From NCBI GenBank assembly GCA_027052175.1, contig JALUFE010000076.1, forward strand, positions 1-35,184: a stretch of DNA of 35,184 bases, given 5' to 3'. The position numbers and the translations under genes were made by a program. The DNA is from Helicobacteraceae bacterium (GTDB taxonomy: Bacteria; Campylobacterota; Campylobacteria; Campylobacterales; Sulfurimonadaceae). A model generated the notes under the pieces. That model had not been told where the DNA came from and ran no database searches. It saw nothing but the letters and a program-made list of their open reading frames with translations. This document shows, piece by piece, positions 16,853 through 24,753 of the stretch (within the stretch, counting starts at the first letter, position 1; every line of letters begins with the position of its first letter).

Positions 16853-18787
16853 ATGCTGCATCTGCAAGACTTTCTGCTGCTGCTCAAGGAGTCTTTCCGC
16901 GATCTCCTGCCGATCGTTCTTGTTATAATCTTCTTCCAGGGTGCCATTATCGAAAGCATTCCGCAGAACTGGCTTGCTACCTCCATCGGACTGCTGATAG
17001 TCGCTATCGGCCTTGCCGTTTTTCTACTTGGACTGGAGATAGGCATCTTTCCTGTCGGAGAGGGCTTGGCAACGGAGTTCGCACGCAAAGGCTCCATACG
17101 ATGGATACTCCTTTTTGCTTTTCTTATCGGTTTTGGTACGACGATAGCAGAACCCGCTTTAGTCGTTATCGCCGACAAAGCCGCAGCCATCAGCAACGGA
17201 CGCATCGATGCGGATTTCCTTCGTGGAGTCGTCGCTTTTTCGGTCGGTTTTGCGATACTTTTGGGATCATGGCGCATCATCAAAGGGCATCCGATCCACT
17301 ACTACATCATCGCCGGCTATATCCTCGTTGTTGTGACAACCATCTTCAGCCCAAACGAAATCGTGGGTCTGGCTTACGATCTTGGCGGTGTGACAACCTC
17401 GACGGTAACCGTCCCGCTTGTAGCAGCTCTTGGTATTGGCCTGGCTTCGAGCATCAAAGGGCGCAATCCGATCCTTGACGGTTTCGGACTGATCGCTTTT
17501 GCCAGTCTCACACCGATGATTTTTGTGCAGATTTACGGTATCTATGTCTACAACTTCATCGATCCGATCACAATAAGCGATATTCCGACACTCATCGCCA
17601 CCAACGGAGAACCCGAAGCTGCAGCAGTACTGCAGCTCGATGTCAAAGGATTGGCACTCAGTCTTCTGGGAGTTCTCAAAGACGTTTTTCCTATCCTTGC
17701 TATCATTCTCTTTTTCCAATATGGCGTACTTAAAAAACCTATAGAAAATCTCAAAGAAGTTCTCATCGGATTCGCTTTGGTTATCATCGGCCTCGACGCT
17801 TTTATCATCGGTCTTGAGATGGGACTTTTCTCATTGGGCGAGACGATGGCGCAGGAACTGACAAAAAAAGCGAGTGTGGCCGTTATCTATGCTTTCGCTT
17901 TTGCCATCGGCTTTTCGACGACAATGGCCGAGCCAAGTCTGACTGCAATCGCAAAAAAAGCCAAAGAGGTGAGTGACGAACGCATCAATGACTTCGTTTT
18001 ACGTCTTTTCGTCGCACTCGGTGTAGCCGGAGGGATTACATTGGGAGCGTTCCGCATCATAAACGGTGGTGAAATCGTCTACTATATCACAGTAGGATAC
18101 ATCTTCGTCATCGCTCTGACTTTCATTGCACCGAAATACATCGTCCCTATCGCTTACGACAGCGGCGGTGTGACAACCTCGACGGTAACCGTCCCGCTTG
18201 TCGCCGCCATCGGTTTAGGTCTTGCAACCAACACACCAGGGCGCGACCCACTTGTAGACGGCTTTGGTCTGATCGCTTTTGCCTCGCTCTTCCCCATGAT
18301 AACGGTTATGACTTACGGTGTTATAGCTGAAAAAATGGGCATCAAAGGAGAAGATGAAAAAGAGCGAGAACATTACGATGAACTTCTCCACGCTCTTGAA
18401 GCGGCTCAAGATATGGATCTTGCCACGATCAATGTCGATGGAGGTAATCAGACATGCTCTTTCAAGATGCCTTTTTCTGCTGTTCACCTCATCGTCCCAA
18501 GAACCAAAGAGGAAGAGGCCATCGAAGTTGCTTTGCAATCCGGTGCACGCGGTGTGACAACGTTTGCAGCAAAAGGATTTGGTCTCCAAGAATCCGAACG
18601 GATGTACAACAAACTCCAGATGGAAAAAGAGAATGTGGATCTGATGTTCATCGTCCCAACTAAAAAAGTAGAGGAACTGATCCGATCACTTATGAACGAA
18701 CTGGGTATTCTCAACAAAACAGGGATAATCTACTCTCACTCTATTGAAAACATCAAAGGATTGAGTTTAAGAGGTGAAGATCTGTAA
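16853..18787 (+). CDS. Tandem DUF1538 membrane protein with fused PII-like domain
   Basis: The 644-residue product contains two homologous membrane halves (about residues 1-240 and 260-490). Each carries IGFxTTxAEP, YDxGGVTTSTVTVPLVAA and DGFGLIAFASLxPM, the DUF1538 pattern, which suggests an inverted- or tandem-repeat transporter. The last ~140 residues (from VHLIVPRTKEEEAIEVALQSGARGVTTFAAKGFG) resemble a PII/NrgB-type regulatory domain, with LMFIVPTKKVEELI as the second strand-helix unit. The cargo is unknown. It starts 9 bases after the iron-sulfur gene behind AAGGATAAAAG, so it is likely cotranscribed. Family calls are from memory; the internal duplication is directly visible. Confidence 0.85.
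   Translation: MLHLQDFLLLLKESFRDLLPIVLVIIFFQGAIIESIPQNWLATSIGLLIVAIGLAVFLLGLEIGIFPVGEGLATEFARKGSIRWILLFAFLIGFGTTIAEPALVVIADKAAAISNGRIDADFLRGVVAFSVGFAILLGSWRIIKGHPIHYYIIAGYILVVVTTIFSPNEIVGLAYDLGGVTTSTVTVPLVAALGIGLASSIKGRNPILDGFGLIAFASLTPMIFVQIYGIYVYNFIDPITISDIPTLIATNGEPEAAAVLQLDVKGLALSLLGVLKDVFPILAIILFFQYGVLKKPIENLKEVLIGFALVIIGLDAFIIGLEMGLFSLGETMAQELTKKASVAVIYAFAFAIGFSTTMAEPSLTAIAKKAKEVSDERINDFVLRLFVALGVAGGITLGAFRIINGGEIVYYITVGYIFVIALTFIAPKYIVPIAYDSGGVTTSTVTVPLVAAIGLGLATNTPGRDPLVDGFGLIAFASLFPMITVMTYGVIAEKMGIKGEDEKEREHYDELLHALEAAQDMDLATINVDGGNQTCSFKMPFSAVHLIVPRTKEEEAIEVALQSGARGVTTFAAKGFGLQESERMYNKLQMEKENVDLMFIVPTKKVEELIRSLMNELGILNKTGIIYSHSIENIKGLSLRGEDL
17384..17421 (+). repeat. 38-bp exact repeat, copy 1 (first DUF1538 half)
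   Basis: This segment is identical to 18164-18201, 780 bases (260 codons) away in the same frame. It encodes GGVTTSTVTVPLV in each half, with every synonymous site the same. Confidence 0.9.
18164..18201 (+). repeat. 38-bp exact repeat, copy 2 (second DUF1538 half)
   Basis: Second copy of the identical segment; the flanking bases differ immediately on both sides. Confidence 0.9.
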
Positions 18788-18814
18788 CCTTTTTCTCTAA
18801 ATCATAAAAAAAAC

Positions 18815-18843
18815 GGATATTCAAATACATTTAAGAAATATCC
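18815..18843. promoter_or_regulatory. Inverted repeat at the DUF3015 promoter
   Basis: GGATATT and AATATCC flank 15 bases. The right arm falls between the expected -35 and the -10 box at 18847, a position where a repressor would block transcription. It may instead be a weak terminator of the DUF1538 gene. Confidence 0.3.
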
Positions 18844-18846
18844 ATC

Positions 18847-18852
18847 TATAAT
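18847..18852 (+). promoter_or_regulatory. -10 box of the DUF3015 gene
   Basis: TATAAT lies 42 bases before the ATG, and a strong AAGGAG follows at 18884. This combination suggests a well-expressed gene. Confidence 0.6.
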
Positions 18853-18894
18853 TATTACTTCATCAACAAACTGAATCATCACAAAGGAGTTTCA

Positions 18895-19338
18895 ATGAAA
18901 AAAATTCTCGTAAGCCTGGCGGCAGTAGTCGCTCTAAGTTCAGCTGCATTTGCAGGAGTTAACAGTCAAACAGGATGTGGTTTGGGTGCCATGATCATCA
19001 AAGATGACAGTTCTGCAGTGCTTCTTGCGCTTCAAGCAACGACAAACGGTACATCCATGAACCAGACTTTCGGTATCACAAGTGGTACACTCGGATGTAG
19101 AAAAACGAAACTCGTTATGAATGAAAGAGCTCAAGAGTTTGTTGCAAGCAACATGGATACACTTGCAAAAGAGATCGCAATAGGTCAGGGGGAGAGTATT
19201 GACACGCTTGCGGAGCTTCTCAACATCGAAGATAAAGCAGGTTTCGCTGCAGCACTTCAAGCCAACTACAACAAAATCTACGCCAGCAAACATGTCAAAA
19301 TGGCAGATGTTCTCGACAACATCGCTACTGTCGACTAA
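18895..19338 (+). CDS. Secreted DUF3015-like protein
   Basis: The 147-residue product begins with a clear signal peptide (KKILVSLAAVVALSSAAFA, cleavage after AFA). The mature part has TGCGLGAMIIKDDSS, a QATTNGTSMNQTFGITSGTLGC segment and an alpha-helical C-terminus, which fits DUF3015. Two cysteines may pair in the periplasm. Function is unknown. Promoter and ribosome site are both strong. A hairpin separates it from the DUF4105 gene, and I recall DUF3015 and DUF4105 genes being neighbours in other Proteobacteria. Confidence 0.82.
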   Translation: MKKILVSLAAVVALSSAAFAGVNSQTGCGLGAMIIKDDSSAVLLALQATTNGTSMNQTFGITSGTLGCRKTKLVMNERAQEFVASNMDTLAKEIAIGQGESIDTLAELLNIEDKAGFAAALQANYNKIYASKHVKMADVLDNIATVD

Positions 19339-19346
19339 CACACTTT

Positions 19347-19369
19347 TATAGAGGCCTAAGGCCTCTGTA
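19347..19369 (+). terminator. Hairpin between the DUF3015 and DUF4105 genes
   Basis: AGAGGC-CTAAG-GCCTCT, extended by three further pairs (one G-T), forms a 9-bp stem just after the DUF3015 stop. No good T-run follows, so it may be a partial terminator or an RNA-stability element that sets different levels for the two genes. Confidence 0.5.
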
Positions 19370-19382
19370 TGAGGAACTTTTC

Positions 19383-21206
19383 ATAAAACAGTTTTTTTTT
19401 ATTCTCCTCTTTTCATCTGTTTTATCGGGTGTGACTCTGCGCGAAGCTCTGCAAAAAGCAGTGGACGATAAAATATATGAACAGAGATACTGGAAACTGC
19501 TTTTGCACTACAACGGCAACGAAAGCGAAATAGACGATGCCTCTTTTTTTCTCAGCCCCAAAGGACGCACCTCACCAAAAGAGGAACTTATCGCAACACT
19601 CGATGCACTCTATCATGAAAAGAGTCACGACGACAACGCTACAGCCTGTCGTTATCCCGCACGAACCCGCTGGCTGAAAGAAAAACTCTCTCTGACAAAC
19701 CTGCCGAATGTACAATGCCAGGAGTATCAGAACGTACTCAAACGAGTCGATCCGCAATCCGCCACACTCGTTTTTCCTTCGGCACACATCAACTCACCCG
19801 CTTCTATGTTTGGACATACTTTCATACGTATCAATTCCTCCTACCACTCCAGACTGCTTGCTTATGCCATAAACTACGCCGCCGACGCCGATCCGGACAA
19901 AGAGAACGCCGTCGTTTTCGCTATAAAAGGACTTTTTGGCGGTTACGCCGGAAGATATTCACTGCTGCCATATTATGATAAACTCAAAGAGTACAGAGAT
20001 ACTGAAAACAGAGATATATGGGAATATGATCTCAACCTGACAAAAAAAGAAACACTTCAGATGTTCGAGCACATCTGGGAGATCAAAGATGTACGGGCAT
20101 CTTACTACTTTTTTACGGACAACTGCTCGTATGAAATGCTCTGGCTTATAGAAGCAGCCAAACCTTCCGTACATCTGCGAGAACACTTTTTACTGGATGT
20201 CATTCCTTTGGAAACGGTGCATGTGGCAAAAAAAGAGGGATTGATTGCGGCAGTGAACTATCGTCCCTCGAAGCGAAGTGTCATAGAGGCCTACAAAAAT
20301 ATTTTGCACTATCGTGCCATCATGCTCGCAAAACAGCTTGCAAAAGCGAAAAGCACTCCGCAAGAGCTGCTTGCCAGTCGCTATAGTGCGGATATAAAAA
20401 GATACACACTCGAAGCGGCCATAGAATTGACACAGTATTACTATCAAAAAGGAGAGTTTGGCAAAGAGAAGTATCTTGATATTTTTCACTCACTTACAAG
20501 CGCTCGGGCAAAACTCGGCAGAACAAAAAAAGTAATTCCAAAAAAGCCGCCCAATCCTCTTGAAGGACATAGAGCGAATAGAGTGTCTCTCGCATTGCAA
20601 AGTATCGATAGAACCGGATCTGTGCATTTTGGATTTCGTCCTGCATATCACAGCCTTGGCGACCCACTTTATGGATTTTTACGAGGAACACAGATAGAAT
20701 TTCTCGATTTCGAGGCTTACACGACAAAAAAGAGACTCCATCTCGATAAAGCAACCGTTCTTTCCATAATTTCCATCGCTCAAACTGACAGCTTCTTCAA
20801 TAATTTTTCGTGGAGAATGAATCTTGGATGGAACAGAGACTACCTCGATACAAAAAGCAGATTCAATTTCAGTGTCGGGGCTGGGATCAGTTTCGGGAAT
20901 GATGTCGGATACCTCTACACTCTCATCGATCCTCTTTTCTACAAAACCGATAAATTTGTAACAGGGATCGGTGCAAGCGGAGGATTCGTCATTGATTCTT
21001 ATCAGAAGATAGGCAATACAAAAGTGGAATATACTCACAGATGGTACGAAAATGCAAAAGAGCAGAATATCATCTCATGTGTTCAGACTTTCCGCCTTCA
21101 ACAAAATCTCGCTCTCAAACTCAAATACGATTATCATCAACGAAAAAAGGGGAAAGAGGAATCGAACGAGGAGATTTACTCGTTCGAACTGGGGTACTAC
21201 TTTTAA
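19383..21206 (+). CDS. DUF4105-type outer envelope protein, probable ATA start
   Basis: The ORF track starts at the GTG at 19431 and so lacks an export signal. Sixteen codons upstream, in frame and without stops, an ATA sits 7 bases after AGGA; reading it as Met gives M-KQFFFILLFSSVLSG, a complete signal peptide, and 607 residues. The N-terminal half contains VFPSAHINSPASMFGHTFIRI and YYFFTDNCSYEMLWLIE, typical of DUF4105 (Lnb N-terminal periplasmic domain) with its His and Cys. The C-terminal half has barrel-like strands and ends in ELGYYF, as outer membrane proteins do. Export therefore seems required. Function is unknown. Confidence 0.82.
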   Translation: MKQFFFILLFSSVLSGVTLREALQKAVDDKIYEQRYWKLLLHYNGNESEIDDASFFLSPKGRTSPKEELIATLDALYHEKSHDDNATACRYPARTRWLKEKLSLTNLPNVQCQEYQNVLKRVDPQSATLVFPSAHINSPASMFGHTFIRINSSYHSRLLAYAINYAADADPDKENAVVFAIKGLFGGYAGRYSLLPYYDKLKEYRDTENRDIWEYDLNLTKKETLQMFEHIWEIKDVRASYYFFTDNCSYEMLWLIEAAKPSVHLREHFLLDVIPLETVHVAKKEGLIAAVNYRPSKRSVIEAYKNILHYRAIMLAKQLAKAKSTPQELLASRYSADIKRYTLEAAIELTQYYYQKGEFGKEKYLDIFHSLTSARAKLGRTKKVIPKKPPNPLEGHRANRVSLALQSIDRTGSVHFGFRPAYHSLGDPLYGFLRGTQIEFLDFEAYTTKKRLHLDKATVLSIISIAQTDSFFNNFSWRMNLGWNRDYLDTKSRFNFSVGAGISFGNDVGYLYTLIDPLFYKTDKFVTGIGASGGFVIDSYQKIGNTKVEYTHRWYENAKEQNIISCVQTFRLQQNLALKLKYDYHQRKKGKEESNEEIYSFELGYYF

Positions 21207-21208
21207 AG

Positions 21209-23011
21209 CTACTTTCTTGAAGCTCTTTTTCTTTCGTGTTCTTTAAGCAGCTTTTTACGGATTCGGACATTTTGCGGTGTGACTTCGAGGAGTTCGTCAT
21301 CTTCTATCCATTCGAGTGCGCGCTCCAAACTCATTTCTCGCGGCGGAACGAGTTTGATCGCATCGTCGGCTCCGGCACTTCGGATGTTTGTCTGTTGCTT
21401 GCCTTTGATAGGGTTAACCACAAGGTCATTCGCACGTGAGTGCTCACCGATGATCATCCCCTCATATACCTTTGTCTGTGGCTTGATAAAGAGCACCCCA
21501 CGGTCTTGGAGATTGTAAAGCGAGTAGGCAAGCGCTTCGCCGTTTTCCATAGAGATAAGCGCACCATAGCTTCGTGACTCGACGCTGCCGCTGTAAGGGC
21601 GGAACTCCAAGAAGGAGTGGTTCATAACGCCCTCCCCTTTTGTGTCGGTAAGGAACTGTCCTCTAAAACCGATGAGTGCGCGCGCAGGGATCTCGAACTC
21701 GATACGCTGAAAGCCCTGTCCCATCGGAACCATCGATTTCATCTCCGCCTTTCGCTTTCCAAGACGCTCAATGACCGTACCGCTGAGATCTTCGGGAACG
21801 TCGATGACAAGATGCTCGAACGGCTCACATTTCACACCTTCGATCTCTTTAACGATGACCTCAGGACGACTAATACCGAACTCATACCCTTCACGGCGCA
21901 TATTTTCCGCCAAAACCGTAATCTGCAGTTCTCCACGACCGGAAACTTTGAACTTTCCTTCTCCCACGGTTTCGAGTTTCATCGCGACATTTGTCTGCAT
22001 CTCCGCTTCAAGACGGTCTTTGAGTTTGTTGGCCGTAACATGCTTTCCTTCCTGGCCTGCAAGCGGTGAGTCATTGACGCTGAAAACAACCGTCAATGTC
22101 GGCTCTTCAATATGAAGCGGATCGAGTGCTTTGGGATTTTCCACATCACAGACGGTATCACCTACATCGACAGTCTCCATACCGGCAAAGGCGACGATAT
22201 CACCCGCTTCCGCCTCTTCGATCTCCATTCTGTTGAGACCATGGAAACCGATAAGCTTTGTAATACGCCCTTTGACCATCTCACCGTCAGCCTTGGCAAG
22301 CATAACATTGTCACCTTTTTTTACACGACCGTTGAAGATACGGCTAATGCCGATCTTCCCGACATAATTGTCATAATCGAGCGTGAATACCTGCGCCTGG
22401 AACGGATTGTCCGCACTGCCTTCCGGCTCTGGAATCTCGTTGATGATCGTCTCGAAGATACACTGAAAGTCGCCGTCTTCATCCTCCATGTCAAGCTTGG
22501 CTATCCCGTCACGCGCCGCAGCGTAGATCACAGGAAAATCGAGCTGATCCTCATTGGCGTCCATATCGGCAAAAAGGTCGAACATCTCATCGACCACACG
22601 CTCAGGCTCTGCTGAGGGCTTGTCTATCTTGTTTACAACAACAATCGGTTTCTTGCCAAGTTGGAGCATCTTTTTAACGACGAATTTCGTCTGCGGCATA
22701 ACACCCTCGTAAGCATCCACAAGTACGAGTACGCCGTCAACCATCTTGAGCACCCGCTCGACCTCACCACCAAAGTCGGCGTGTCCCGGAGTGTCGATGA
22801 TGTTGATCTTGTAATCTTTATAACGAATGGCGGTGTTTTTTGAAAGGATCGTGATGCCTCTCTCTTTTTCAAGGGCATTGGAGTCCATCGCTCTCTCTTC
22901 AACCTGCTCGTGTTCGGCAAAGGTTCCTGACTGCTGCAGTAAACCGTCCACAAGCGTCGTCTTTCCATGATCGACGTGAGCGATAACTGCGATATTTCTA
23001 ATCTTTTGCAA
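21209..23011 (-). CDS. typA: Ribosome-associated GTPase TypA/BipA
   Basis: TypA is an EF-G-like translational GTPase that helps ribosome assembly and stress growth. The 600-residue protein has [15 protein letters not shown] (P-loop), [12 protein letters not shown] (switch I), [16 protein letters not shown] (G3) and NKIDKP (G4). The 'ERGITI...[14 protein letters not shown]' combination separates TypA from EF-G and LepA. The start is TTG, 7 bases after AAAGGA. Its stop lies two bases from the convergent DUF4105 stop. Its promoter overlaps that of cca. Confidence 0.97.
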   Translation of the reverse strand: MQKIRNIAVIAHVDHGKTTLVDGLLQQSGTFAEHEQVEERAMDSNALEKERGITILSKNTAIRYKDYKINIIDTPGHADFGGEVERVLKMVDGVLVLVDAYEGVMPQTKFVVKKMLQLGKKPIVVVNKIDKPSAEPERVVDEMFDLFADMDANEDQLDFPVIYAAARDGIAKLDMEDEDGDFQCIFETIINEIPEPEGSADNPFQAQVFTLDYDNYVGKIGISRIFNGRVKKGDNVMLAKADGEMVKGRITKLIGFHGLNRMEIEEAEAGDIVAFAGMETVDVGDTVCDVENPKALDPLHIEEPTLTVVFSVNDSPLAGQEGKHVTANKLKDRLEAEMQTNVAMKLETVGEGKFKVSGRGELQITVLAENMRREGYEFGISRPEVIVKEIEGVKCEPFEHLVIDVPEDLSGTVIERLGKRKAEMKSMVPMGQGFQRIEFEIPARALIGFRGQFLTDTKGEGVMNHSFLEFRPYSGSVESRSYGALISMENGEALAYSLYNLQDRGVLFIKPQTKVYEGMIIGEHSRANDLVVNPIKGKQQTNIRSAGADDAIKLVPPREMSLERALEWIEDDELLEVTPQNVRIRKKLLKEHERKRASRK

Positions 23012-23040
23012 ATTGCGTCCTTTGAAAGGGTAAATATTTT

Positions 23041-23073
23041 TGGAATTATATCGAAATTGTGGTTATAATAATA
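23041..23073. promoter_or_regulatory. Fully overlapping divergent typA and cca promoters
   Basis: A minus-strand TATAAT (23050-23045) serves typA, and a plus-strand TATAAT (23064-23069) serves cca. With normal spacing each promoter's -35 falls on the other's -10, so their use should be mutually exclusive. Predicted start sites leave 20-26 base leaders. Confidence 0.5.
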
Positions 23074-23096
23074 TTGACTCAACAGAAGGATGCCGC

Positions 23097-24395
23097 TTGG
23101 AACACTCCATACGAGATTGTATTTATTTGAATTGCAAAAATCTTCTGGATTATCCCAAAGAACTCAAAACAGTATTTGAAACTTTGCAAAATAATGGAGC
23201 ACGACCTATCATAGTCGGGGGATTTGTTCGTGATGCTCTTTTGGGAGTATCAAAACGCAAAGACATCGACATAGAGGTATATGATATTGACTCCTATGAG
23301 AAACTGACACAACTTCTTGCTCCCTTTGGAAGTGTCTGTGTCGTTGGAAAAAGCTTTGGGGTATGCAAACTCAGGCTTGGTGAGTTGGAGTGCGACTTCT
23401 CGCTGCCTCGAAGAGAGACAAAAACAGCCAGCGGACACAAAGGTTTTAGCATTTATCATGATAAAACACTCACCTTCAAAGAGGCTGCATCACGGCGTGA
23501 CTTTACGGTCAATGCGCTTGGATTTGATCCAATCAGAAACGTTTTACTCGATGAGTACAATGGTTTGAGAGATCTGAAAAACAAAACACTCCGGGCGGTC
23601 AATGAAAAAACTTTTACAGAAGACCCACTGCGTATCCTGCGTGGAGTCGTTTTTGCCGCTCGGTTTAGCTTTCATTTTCATCCATCTCTTACAAAACTCT
23701 GCCAAGATATGATAGCAAAAAATATGCTTGCAGAACTCCCAAAAGAGCGCATTTTCGATGAGTTGAGAAAGCTCTTTTTGAAGTCCAAAAAACCTTCACG
23801 CGCTTTTTTACTGCTCAAACGTCTTGGAGAAGATATCTACTTCAAAGAGCTCTTTTTTCTCCCCCGTCAACAGTTCAAGCATACTCTGGATACTCTGGAT
23901 CGTCTGGCTTGTCATGATAATTCTGATCTTGCACTCTTTTTTGCCGCCATGCTTTTGTATGTGCCGGATGCGAACAAAGTGCTATGGCGTTTTACAAACG
24001 ATAAAAGATTGTGCGAAAAAAGCTTCTCTTTGCTTGCAAACTATAACACGCTTCTAACACTTTTAAAAAACGGTTATAGCAATTACGATCTGAAAAAGGC
24101 GGCTGTCACTGTGCCTATGGAGTTCACACTGCGATTTTTGGAAGCGCTCTATCCCGATATGCAAAACTCCATAACAGTTATGAGAAGAAGGTGCGAAGAG
24201 CTTGGTATCTTGTATGAACCGATCAAGCCGCAAATCACGGGAAAAGATCTTATAGCAGCAGGTCTTGCTCCCTCACCACAGTTCAAAGAGATTCTTGCCA
24301 AACTTTATGATCTGCAGCTGCAGGGGAAAAAAATCGACCAAACATCTCTTTCAGACTACCTTGAGACTATTTACGCTCGATCCCCTCACTGTTGA
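23097..24395 (+). CDS. cca: CCA tRNA nucleotidyltransferase
   Basis: The enzyme builds or repairs the 3' CCA of tRNAs. Class II motifs are IIVGGFVRDALLG, the catalytic pair in KDIDIEVYD, SRRDFTVNALGFD and TEDPLRILRGVVFAARF. The ORF track starts at a TTG at 23040, but that lies upstream of the predicted transcript start. The TTG at 23097, 6 bases after AGAAGGA, gives 432 residues and keeps the whole catalytic head. The long C-terminal part is helical with no HD phosphohydrolase motif. The 3' end overlaps convergent queF by 29 bases. Confidence 0.9.
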   Translation: MEHSIRDCIYLNCKNLLDYPKELKTVFETLQNNGARPIIVGGFVRDALLGVSKRKDIDIEVYDIDSYEKLTQLLAPFGSVCVVGKSFGVCKLRLGELECDFSLPRRETKTASGHKGFSIYHDKTLTFKEAASRRDFTVNALGFDPIRNVLLDEYNGLRDLKNKTLRAVNEKTFTEDPLRILRGVVFAARFSFHFHPSLTKLCQDMIAKNMLAELPKERIFDELRKLFLKSKKPSRAFLLLKRLGEDIYFKELFFLPRQQFKHTLDTLDRLACHDNSDLALFFAAMLLYVPDANKVLWRFTNDKRLCEKSFSLLANYNTLLTLLKNGYSNYDLKKAAVTVPMEFTLRFLEALYPDMQNSITVMRRRCEELGILYEPIKPQITGKDLIAAGLAPSPQFKEILAKLYDLQLQGKKIDQTSLSDYLETIYARSPHC

Positions 24396-24753
24396 TCTCT
24401 ATAACGGTATGCACGTTTCCTCTGGGGTTGAAGTCGGCTGTGAGTTTCATGTACTTTGGCTTGAGCTTTTCAAAAAGCGTCTCATATATCTCGTTTGCGC
24501 TTGCTTCATGTGAAATGTATCTGTTACGAAAAGAGTTGATATAGAGCTTGATCGCTTTGAGCTCTACAACCCATTCGTTTGGAATATACTCCAGATATAA
24601 TGTCGCAAAGTCGGGATACCCGCTTCGTGGACACAAGCAGCTAAACTCCGGCAGCGTTATCTTGATAAGATATTCTCTTTCATATTTGTTTGGCCATATT
24701 TCGAGGTCTTTTTCGACATCGAACTCGGCTATCTCTTTTTCTCCATATTTCAT
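24367..24753 (-). CDS. queF: NADPH-dependent preQ0 reductase QueF
   Basis: QueF reduces 7-cyano-7-deazaguanine to preQ1 in queuosine synthesis. The 128-residue single-domain (type I) form has FSCLCPRSGYPDFATLYLEY with the catalytic Cys and Asp, and SFRNRYISHEASANEI with the NADPH-binding block. AAGGAG sits 5 bases before the ATG, which overlaps the stop of the GGDEF-EAL gene (ATGA). FolE in this window starts the same pathway; the intermediate queC, queD and queE genes are elsewhere. Confidence 0.96.
   Translation of the reverse strand: MKYGEKEIAEFDVEKDLEIWPNKYEREYLIKITLPEFSCLCPRSGYPDFATLYLEYIPNEWVVELKAIKLYINSFRNRYISHEASANEIYETLFEKLKPKYMKLTADFNPRGNVHTVIEINSEGIERK

Noticed and set aside
19383-19431. 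Homopolymer sequencing error upstream of the DUF4105 gene
   Set aside because: Shifting the T-run by one or two bases does not place a usable ATG in frame, because the nearby ATG meets TAA before the run.
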